Below are positions 1 to 5,127 of a stretch of DNA of 8,537 nucleotides, in pieces. The notes below the pieces were generated by a model. It was not told where the DNA came from. It searched no databases and was given only the letters and a program-made list of their open reading frames with translations. Origin of the DNA: an uncultured Oscillospiraceae bacterium. Lineage in GTDB: Bacteria; Bacillota; Clostridia; Oscillospirales; Oscillospiraceae. A program made the translations under genes and the position numbers. Every line of letters begins with the position of its first letter. Within the stretch, counting starts at the first letter, position 1. The stretch covers positions 3,116 to 11,652 of the forward strand of contig CAJOFI010000095.1 of the NCBI GenBank assembly GCA_905233595.1. Reading direction: 5' to 3'.

Positions 1-354
1 CTCCTCCAGCCGATGACACGCGCGGAGGTGCTGCGCTATTGGCTGGTGTACAATGAATTTGAGATCGTGCAGGAGGATCTGGTGGAGGATGGCGGCCTGC
101 TCTATTCGGTGCTGACAGCGCGCTTTGGCGGTGTGACGAGGCTCAACGACGCCGAGCTCTACACCGGAAGCTTCGGGCAGATCTCTGCGCATCCGCTCTA
201 TCCGAAGCTCTGGGCGAAACAGACAAAACGCTTTCAAAAGGTCTATGCCGCGCTCAAAAAATCCGGCGCGGGGGACGGGGACGGGCGGCTCATGCTCTGC
301 GGGCAGATCTGCCGTCAGTTGGAGGAGATGAAGCCGAATGGCAAAAGTATCTGA
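1..354 (+). CDS. trmK: tRNA (adenine(22)-N1)-methyltransferase TrmK, C-terminal part (5' end outside window)
   Basis: The reading frame is open from base 1 (LLQPMTRAEVLRYWL...) and stops at 352-354, so only the last 117 residues are present. TrmK uses S-adenosylmethionine to methylate N1 of A22 in the tRNA D-loop region. The N-terminal Rossmann methyltransferase fold lies off the window. What remains is the end of that fold (a 'LQPM...LR.WL' strand-helix, then 'YEI..EDLVEDGG.LYSVL') and the charged helical C-terminal domain, including the 'HPLYPKLWAKQTKRFQKVYAAL' stretch characteristic of the family. The stop overlaps the following nif3-family gene by 17 bp. This order is known from Bacillus (yqfN-yqfO) and supports the call. 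The gene is likely co-transcribed and translationally coupled with its neighbour. The catalytic motif cannot be checked because it is upstream of the window. Confidence 0.88.
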   Translation, partial: LLQPMTRAEVLRYWLVYNEFEIVQEDLVEDGGLLYSVLTARFGGVTRLNDAELYTGSFGQISAHPLYPKLWAKQTKRFQKVYAALKKSGAGDGDGRLMLCGQICRQLEEMKPNGKSI

Positions 355-1102
355 GATCTACGCGGTCATGTGCCGCATCGCGCCGCCGGAGCTGCAAACG
401 GGCTTTGACAACGCGGGCTTTCTGGTAGGACACGCGGAGAGGGAAGTGGACACGGTGCTGCTCTCGCTCGACATCACGCCGGCGGTCATCGACGAGGCGG
501 AGGAGCTTGGGGCGGGGCTGATCGTCTCGCACCATCCGGTGATCTTCCACCCGCTGCGCAGCGTGACGGCAGACGGGGAGGGCGCGCTCGTCCTGCGCCT
601 TGCGGAGAAGGGCATTGCCGCAATCTGTATGCACACGAATCTTGACATCGCCGAGGGCGGCGTGAACGACGTGCTGATCCGCCTTCTGGGCGGGGAGCCG
701 GAGGGCGCCCTGGACGACGATGGCTGCGGGCGCGTCGGCCATCTCCCGGAGCCGCTTCCGATGGCTGAATTTCTGCGCCGCTGCAAGGAGACGCTCAAGG
801 TCAACGCCCTGCGCTACGTGGACGGCGGCAAGAGCGTATCCCGCCTTGCGGTCATGGGCGGCTCGGGCGGCGACGCCTTCCGCGATGCGCTTCGGCTCGG
901 CTGCGACACCTATGTGACCGCGGACGTGAAGTATCACCAGTTCCTCGACGCCTCGGCGCTGGGGCTGAACCTCATCGACGCGGATCATTTCTGCACCGAA
1001 AACCCCGTCATGTCCGTTGTGCTCGAAAAGCTCCGGGCGGCGTTTCCGGCGGAACGCTTCGTTCTTTCCGCGCGGCACCGTCAGACCGTCTCGGTTTTCT
1101 GA
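338..1102 (+). CDS. Nif3/YqfO-family dinuclear metal-centre hexameric protein
   Basis: The product is 254 residues and belongs to the Nif3-like family (E. coli YbgI, Bacillus YqfO), toroidal hexamers with a two-metal site on each subunit. The older name 'GTP cyclohydrolase I type 2' should not be read as a proven activity, since the physiological role of the family is unsettled. Visible metal-ligand motifs are SHHP (H65/H66), HTNLD (H99 and D103) and the C-terminal DADHFCTE (H217 and E221). The N-terminal 'GFDNAGFLVG' signature is also present. The length matches the short form; Bacillus YqfO is about 370 residues because of an inserted PII/CutA1-like domain, and there is no room for it here. 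The ATG start is supported by GGAGGAG at 321-327 inside the end of trmK. The stop is followed within 10 bp by the inverted repeat upstream of spoIVA. Confidence 0.92.
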   Translation: MAKVSEIYAVMCRIAPPELQTGFDNAGFLVGHAEREVDTVLLSLDITPAVIDEAEELGAGLIVSHHPVIFHPLRSVTADGEGALVLRLAEKGIAAICMHTNLDIAEGGVNDVLIRLLGGEPEGALDDDGCGRVGHLPEPLPMAEFLRRCKETLKVNALRYVDGGKSVSRLAVMGGSGGDAFRDALRLGCDTYVTADVKYHQFLDASALGLNLIDADHFCTENPVMSVVLEKLRAAFPAERFVLSARHRQTVSVF

Positions 1103-1111
1103 ACGCGCCTG

Positions 1112-1140
1112 TCATAAAAAGCCTCCGCCTCCCATAGACT
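1112..1140 (+). promoter_or_regulatory. Candidate sigma-E promoter of spoIVA
   Basis: The -10-like CATAGACT (1133-1140) differs from the sigma-E consensus CATACAnT at one specified position. It lies 14 nt after a -35-like TCATAAA (1112-1118), which matches the first five positions of KMATATT. spoIVA is a sigma-E (mother-cell) gene in Bacillus, and spacing and position fit. Predicted transcription start is near 1147, giving a leader of about 26 nt that keeps the SD but loses the left arm of the hairpin. Confidence 0.6.
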
Positions 1141-1172
1141 CGTACAAACGAGAAAGGAAGCGGAGGCTTTTT
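1116..1172 (+). terminator. Candidate rho-independent terminator of the trmK-nif3 operon, overlapping the spoIVA leader
   Basis: The GC-rich core GCCTCCGC/GCGGAGGC is flanked by A5 on the left and T5 (1168-1172) on the right, which is the layout of a bidirectional intrinsic terminator. The T-run is only five long and runs straight into the spoIVA ATG, so termination strength is uncertain. It is the only terminator-like structure between nif3 and spoIVA. Confidence 0.55.
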
Positions 1173-2651
1173 ATGACCGAACATTCTATCTATCAGGACA
1201 TTTCCGTGCGCACGGACGGCGCGTTCCTTCTCGGCGTGGTCGGGCCTGTGCGGACGGGGAAATCCACCTTCATCAAGCGCTTCATGGAGACCATGGTGAT
1301 CCCGCATATCGACAACACCTATATGCGCGAGCGTGCCAGGGATGAGCTGCCGCAGAGCGGCTCGGGGAAGACCATCATGACCGCGGAGCCCAAGTTCGTA
1401 CCCGAAAACGCCGTGTCGATCCGGCTCAACGAGCATGACGAGCTTGCCGTCCGGCTGGTGGACTGCGTGGGCTACATGGTGGAGGGCGCCGCCGGGCAGT
1501 TTGAGGACGGGAGCGAGCGCATGGTGACCACGCCGTGGTTTGACCATGAGATCAGCATCACCGACGCGGCCGAGAAGGGGACGCGCAAGGTGATCGCCGA
1601 GCACTCCACCATCGGCATCGTCATCACCACCGACGGCAGCGTCTGCGAGATTCCCCGGGAAAACTACCTGGAGGCCGAGACGCGCGTCATCCGCGAGCTG
1701 CAGGAGATCGGAAAGCCCTTCGTCGTGCTCTTAAACAGCACGGATCCGGGTTCTGACGCGGCGCGGGAGCTCGCCTCGCAGATCGCCGGGACACATGGCG
1801 TATGCTGCCTTGCGGTCAACTGCCAGACGCTCACGGAGGGCGACTTTGCCGCGATCATGCAGTCGATCCTGATGGAGTTCCCGCTCAAATCGGTGGGGAT
1901 CTTCCTGCCCGAATGGCTCGAGGCGCTCGACAACGAGACGCCGCTCAAGCACGGCGTTCTCGATCTGATCCGCGAAAACGGCGAAAAGCTTGTGAAGATC
2001 AAGGATACGCAGAAGCTCCTCGCGGCGCTCACAGAGCATGAGCAGATCAGCGAGGCGGAGAGGACGGAGTCCGACCTCGGGCGCGGCGCGGTGAGCATCC
2101 ACCTGCGTCTGCCGAGAAGCCTCTATTATCAGACCATCAGCGAGCAGACCGGCTGGGACATCCGCAACGACGGCGACCTCATCGCGACCCTCGCGGATAT
2201 GAGCGTCATCAAGGCCGACTACGACCATCTGCGCACGGCGCTCCAGGACGTGCGCAGCAAGGGCTACGGCGTGGTGATGCCCGATCCCTCCCAGATGCAG
2301 ATGGAGGAGCCGCAGATCGTCCGCCAGGGCGGGAAATACTCGGTAAAGCTCAAGGCCAGCGCCCCGGCGATCCATATGCTGCTGACGAACGTGGAGACGG
2401 AGGTCACCCCCGCCATCGGCGGCGAGAGCGCCTCGGAGGACATCATCAACTTCCTGCTCGACGGCTTTGACGGGGACGTGAACCGCATCTGGCAGTCGAA
2501 CATCTTCGGAAAACCCCTCAACGATATTGCCGAGGAGGGGCTGGCGGCGAAGATCCAGTCCCTGCCGGAGGACGCCAAGGGCAAGCTGCAGGAGGCGCTG
2601 CAGCGGGTGCTGAACGAGGGGAGCGGAGGGCTGATATGCATTCTTCTGTGA
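1173..2651 (+). CDS. spoIVA: Stage IV sporulation protein A (spore-coat morphogenetic ATPase)
   Basis: SpoIVA is a cytoskeleton-like ATPase made in the mother cell. It polymerises on the forespore surface, forms the basement layer of the coat and is also needed for cortex formation. The product from ATG 1173 is 492 residues, the same length as Bacillus SpoIVA. An N-terminal TRAFAC-like NTPase domain carries Walker A GPVRTGKST (residues 24-32, K30) and a Walker B-type LVDCVG with D97, both at the positions known from Bacillus. A helical middle region and the conserved C-terminal end GGLICILL, implicated in membrane targeting, follow. The frame is open upstream to 1017, but that extension runs inside nif3; ATG 1173 has SD CGGAGG with 6-nt spacing. 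No terminator is visible before cwlD. The sequence looks intact, and expression probably depends on sigma-E. Confidence 0.97.
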   Translation: MTEHSIYQDISVRTDGAFLLGVVGPVRTGKSTFIKRFMETMVIPHIDNTYMRERARDELPQSGSGKTIMTAEPKFVPENAVSIRLNEHDELAVRLVDCVGYMVEGAAGQFEDGSERMVTTPWFDHEISITDAAEKGTRKVIAEHSTIGIVITTDGSVCEIPRENYLEAETRVIRELQEIGKPFVVLLNSTDPGSDAARELASQIAGTHGVCCLAVNCQTLTEGDFAAIMQSILMEFPLKSVGIFLPEWLEALDNETPLKHGVLDLIRENGEKLVKIKDTQKLLAALTEHEQISEAERTESDLGRGAVSIHLRLPRSLYYQTISEQTGWDIRNDGDLIATLADMSVIKADYDHLRTALQDVRSKGYGVVMPDPSQMQMEEPQIVRQGGKYSVKLKASAPAIHMLLTNVETEVTPAIGGESASEDIINFLLDGFDGDVNRIWQSNIFGKPLNDIAEEGLAAKIQSLPEDAKGKLQEALQRVLNEGSGGLICILL

Positions 2652-2660
2652 ACGCCCTCG

Positions 2661-2689
2661 TTGACTTGCGCGTGCAAAACCGTTATAAT
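2661..2689 (+). promoter_or_regulatory. Near-consensus sigma-A promoter upstream of cwlD
   Basis: TTGACT (2661-2666, 5 of 6) is followed after exactly 17 nt by a perfect TATAAT (2684-2689). The predicted start is near 2696, inside or at the end of the GGGAGG ribosome binding site (2692-2697) and only about 8 nt before the cwlD ATG at 2704. The promoter may therefore give a nearly leaderless cwlD message, or serve mainly radA downstream. Confidence 0.72.
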
Positions 2690-2703
2690 ACGGGAGGCGC
2701 GGA

Positions 2704-3420
2704 ATGTTTTACGTGATCCGGCTGAAAAAGCTGGGAAGCGCGGCGGGGTGGCTGTGCTTCGCGCTCGCGGCCTTCATCCTCCTGCGCGCGGTTTCCACGG
2801 TGCGCGTGCTGCGCGCGGTGGAGCTTCTGGAGGAGGAGCCGGTGCTCGTCATCGACGCGGGGCACGGCGGCTTTGACGGCGGGGCAATCGCGGTCAACGG
2901 CGTCCGGGAGAGCGACATCAATCTCGCCATCGCGCAGAAGCTGGAAGTGCTCGCCGCCTTTTGCGGGCAGCGGACCGTCATGACGCGAAGCGACGACAGC
3001 CGCCGCACCGATCTGCTGTCCTACAGCGAGCATGAGGATCTGGTCTACCGGGCGGAGCTTGCCAATCAGCAGCCGAACGCTGTGTTCATCAGCATCCACC
3101 AGAACTTCTATCCCACCACCCAGCCCTACGGCGCGCAGGTGCTCTATGCCGACGATCCGCAGAGCACGCGCCTCGGGCAGCTCACGCAGAACAATTTCGT
3201 GAGCTGTCTCCAACCGGAGAACCGCCGCCTGGCAGAGCCCGCGCTCAAGACCCTGTATCTGACGGCTCACGTGGATTGCCCGGCGATCCTGGTGGAGTGC
3301 GGCTTCCTGTCAAACTACAACGAAATGGAAAAGCTCATGCAGGACAGCTATCAGACCGCGATCGCGACGGTGCTGCTGGCCTCATATCTGCAATTTTTAC
3401 CTGAGATGAACAGCCTTTAG
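2704..3420 (+). CDS. cwlD: Germination-specific N-acetylmuramoyl-L-alanine amidase CwlD
   Basis: This Amidase_3-family zinc amidase cleaves the bond between muramic acid and the stem peptide. CwlD works with the deacetylase PdaA to make muramic-delta-lactam in spore cortex, the mark recognised by germination lytic enzymes. The product is 238 residues (Bacillus CwlD is 237) with one N-terminal membrane segment at about residues 16-32. The catalytic domain starts at VLVIDAGHGG. Zinc ligands are H54 (DAGHGG), E69 (VRESDINL) and H132 (SIHQN), with the catalytic glutamate E198 in LVECGFLSN. The set is complete. The assignment to CwlD rather than another Amidase_3 enzyme rests on size, single anchor, lack of cell-wall-binding repeats and the position next to spoIVA. 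SD GGGAGG lies 6 nt before the ATG. Its stop overlaps the radA SD, so cwlD and radA are probably one transcript. Confidence 0.9.
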   Translation: MFYVIRLKKLGSAAGWLCFALAAFILLRAVSTVRVLRAVELLEEEPVLVIDAGHGGFDGGAIAVNGVRESDINLAIAQKLEVLAAFCGQRTVMTRSDDSRRTDLLSYSEHEDLVYRAELANQQPNAVFISIHQNFYPTTQPYGAQVLYADDPQSTRLGQLTQNNFVSCLQPENRRLAEPALKTLYLTAHVDCPAILVECGFLSNYNEMEKLMQDSYQTAIATVLLASYLQFLPEMNSL

Positions 3421-3429
3421 GAGAGAAAA

Positions 3430-4771
3430 ATGGCAAAACAGAAGACCGTATATTGCTGCACGGAATGCGGCGGCGAGACGCCGAACTGGGCAGGGAAGTG
3501 CCCCTCCTGCGGGGCGTGGAACACCCTACAGGAGATGAGGCTCGAAGCTCGCGCGTCGAAGCGCGGCGCGGGGAGCGTGAGGGCGTCCCTCGCCCAGCGC
3601 CCGCGCCGCATCTCGGAGCTTGACAGCAGCGAGGAGCTTCGCTTCTCCACCGGCATCTCGGAGTTTGACCGGGTGCTGGGCGGCGGCGCGGTGGCAGGCT
3701 CGCTCATCCTGGTGGGCGGCGCGCCCGGCATCGGCAAATCCACCCTGCTTTTGCAGATGTGCGCCATCGCCGGGCGGGAGAAGACGATCCTCTACGTCAG
3801 CGGCGAGGAGAGCGAGCGGCAGCTCAAGCTGCGCGCCATGCGCCTCGGCGTGGAGAGCGCGGAGGTCTACGTCCTCGCGGAGACGGAGCTCGACAACATC
3901 CTTGTCGGCATCGACGAATTAAAGCCGGATATCGTCATCATCGACTCGATCCAGACCATGTCCGACAGCGAGGTGGCCTCCGCCCCCGGCAGCATCAGCC
4001 AGGTGCGCGAGTGCACCATGCGCATCATGCGCGTGACGAAGGAGAAGGGGCTTACGGTCTTCGTGGTGGGGCATATCAACAAGGAGGGCAGCATCGCCGG
4101 GCCGAAGGTGCTCGAGCACATGGTGGACTGCGTGCTCTACTTCGAGGGCGAGCGCAACACCAGCTTCCGTATCCTGCGCGCGGCGAAGAACCGCTTCGGC
4201 TCGACCAATGAGATCGGCGTCTTTGAGATGACGGAGAGCGGCCTTGCGTCGCCCGGAGAACAGCCCCGGCACCTGCGTGGCCTGCGTGATCGAAGGCACG
4301 CGCCCCATCCTCGCCGAGGTGCAGGCGCTCATCACGCCCTCCAACTACAACGCCGCCCGCCGCTCCAATGGCATCGACTACAACCGCAGCGCCATGCTGC
4401 TCGCGGTGCTGGAGAAAAGGGGAGGGATGCCAGTCGGAAACTGCGATTCCTACATCAACGTCATCGGCGGCCTGTTTCTGGATGAACCGGCGGCAGACCT
4501 CGCGACCGTCCTCGCCATCGCCTCCAGCTTTCTGGATCGGCCGCTCGGCGGCGATCTCGCCGCCATCGGCGAGGTCGGGCTCTCGGGCGAGATCAGAAGC
4601 GTGAGCGTTCTCAACCAGCGCTTGAGCGAGATCGCGCGGCTGGGTTTTCGCCGCTGCGTGATCCCCGCCCACGTGCGCGATGAGATCCGCTGCCCCGAGG
4701 GGCTGAAGCTGCTCCCGGTCAAGAGCGTCGCCGAAGCGGTCGGCGCGGCGCTGGGCAGGAAAAAGGAATAG
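3430..4771 (+). pseudogene. radA: DNA repair protein RadA/Sms, frameshifted with a small internal deletion
   Basis: RadA is a RecA-like, DnaB-like branch-migration helicase of recombinational repair. Frame 1 (3430-4485) encodes the zinc finger (C10, C13, C24, C27), Walker A GGAPGIGKST (K103), Walker B DIVIIDS (D172) and the RadA signature KNRFG (253-257). After EIGVFEMTESGL (about 4245) it goes out of frame and stops at 4485. The rest of RadA continues in frame 2 from RRPENSPGTCVACVIEGTRP (4247 on) through the Lon-like domain to the stop at 4769-4771. In RadA proteins about 13 residues of the type 'REVxNPSxxFL' connect these two parts; they are missing. A deletion of roughly 35-38 bp (2 mod 3) explains both the gap and the shift. 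As read, the product is a 351-residue protein without the Lon-like domain. An assembly error is possible. The start has SD AGGAGAG 4 nt upstream, across the cwlD stop. Confidence 0.88.
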
Positions 4772-4778
4772 AGCATGG

Positions 4779-4813
4779 GAGCATGTGAAAATACTTCGTT
4801 TTTTCACATGCTC
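4779..4813 (+). terminator. Perfect 13-bp hairpin just after radA, possible terminator
   Basis: GAGCATGTGAAAA (4779-4791) pairs exactly with TTTTCACATGCTC (4801-4813) across a 9-nt loop, beginning 7 nt after the radA stop. The T-run (4799-4804) sits inside the right arm and not after it, and the sequence after the stem is not T-rich. It is therefore not a textbook terminator, although position suggests a 3'-end role. Confidence 0.5.
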
Positions 4814-5008
4814 AGTTGTGAGTCGTGAGTTTTGAGACCATTCCGGAACTTTTTAAAGGAAAAATCGGATGTCATTGAAAAAGTCGAGGCTTTGCAATTA
4901 TATCAAAATTTTTGACTTCTATCTGCCGCATTCACGGAGAGATGCTTCTGTAAATGGCCTCGTTTGATCTGTTCTCCTCAAAACCCAACACTCAACACTC
5001 TAAACTGA
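4811..5008. repeat. Possible MITE-like or palindromic element with degenerate inverted ends
   Basis: The left end 4811-4836 begins CTCAGTTGTGAGTCGTGAG and ends TTTTGAG. The reverse complement of the right end (4978-5008) begins CTCAGTTTAGAGTGTTGAG and ends TTTTGAG. They share CTCAGTT, GAGT, TGAG and TTTTGAG in the same order, with about 6 nt extra in the right copy. The internal ~140 bp is AT-rich and non-coding, with a short CGAGGC (4885-4890)/GCCTCG (4957-4962) pair. No target-site duplication is evident. Whether it is repeated elsewhere in the genome cannot be seen. Confidence 0.4.
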
Positions 5009-5091
5009 GGGGATGTGTTTTTAGCATCCACGCTTTTTCTCCAACGGTTACAAAAGAGGAACAGGAAAAACACGAATATACGACATATACA

Positions 5092-5121
5092 TGAGTATAC
5101 GCGCGTATTCACCGCATACTA
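5092..5121 (+). promoter_or_regulatory. Candidate sigma-G-type promoter of the helicase gene
   Basis: CATACTA (5115-5121) is a perfect match to the sigma-G -10 consensus CATAMTA. Upstream, TGAGTA (5092-5097) matches TGMATA at 5 of 6 with a 17-nt spacer. Alternatively GTATA (5095-5099) matches GYATA with a 15-nt gap. The start predicted 7 nt after the -10 coincides with the A of the ATG at 5128. No good sigma-A promoter was found in this interval. Confidence 0.45.
5097..5108. promoter_or_regulatory. 12-bp perfect palindrome in the helicase promoter region
   Basis: ATACGCGCGTAT (5097-5108) is self-complementary and lies between the -35-like and -10-like elements of the candidate promoter. It would be a reasonable place for a dimeric repressor. 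There is no independent evidence that anything binds it. Confidence 0.3.
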
Positions 5122-5127
5122 TCTATT

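Larger units (their letters stand above)
1111..1177 (+). repeat. Perfect 18-bp inverted repeat (hairpin) spanning the spoIVA SD and start codon
   Basis: The arm at 1111-1128 (GTCATAAAAAGCCTCCGC) is the exact reverse complement of the arm at 1160-1177. A nested 5-bp stem lies in the 31-nt spacer (1139-1143 with 1148-1152, loop ACAA). The right arm contains the spoIVA Shine-Dalgarno (CGGAGG), the T5 spacer and the ATG. In any transcript entering from nif3, the ribosome binding site and start codon of spoIVA would be fully base-paired. A transcript starting inside the loop would lack the left arm. Confidence 0.9.
4772..5127. other. Gene-free interval between radA and the helicase gene
   Basis: This 356-bp stretch is visibly AT-richer than the flanking genes and has no convincing coding frame. 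It holds the 13-bp hairpin at 4779-4813, a segment with imperfect inverted ends (4811-5008), and a weak 5-bp stem GGATG/CATCC at 5011-5029. It ends with a 12-bp palindrome (5097-5108) and the candidate sigma-G-type promoter of the next gene. The short frames across it have neither ribosome binding sites nor recognisable protein features. Confidence 0.7.

Noticed and set aside
290..1078. 262-codon minus-strand open frame over nif3
   Set aside because: Shadow frame opposite a gene with intact metal-binding motifs; no domain seen.
1017..1172. N-terminal extension of spoIVA (52 codons open in frame)
   Set aside because: It overlaps the 3' end of nif3 and the terminator-like hairpin. ATG 1173 has a good SD and gives exactly the usual SpoIVA length, with K30 and D97 in register.
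1008..1604. Long minus-strand open frame across the nif3/spoIVA junction
   Set aside because: It is a GC-rich shadow of nif3 and spoIVA. The translation has the compositional look of an antisense frame and no recognisable domain.
2661..2690. Sigma-G promoter for cwlD
   Set aside because: TATAATA matches the sigma-G -10 at 6 of 7, but no GYATA or TGMATA element lies at the right distance, while TTGACT at 17 nt fits sigma-A well.
4236..4256. Programmed frameshifting as the explanation for the radA frame change
   Set aside because: No slippery heptamer is visible, and a programmed shift would not explain the loss of about 13 conserved connecting residues; a deletion or sequence error explains both.
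4811..5008. CRISPR array or tandem repeat, suggested by the repeated GTGAG/ACACTC words
   Set aside because: The words are too short, irregular and restricted to the two ends; there are no regularly spaced identical repeats.
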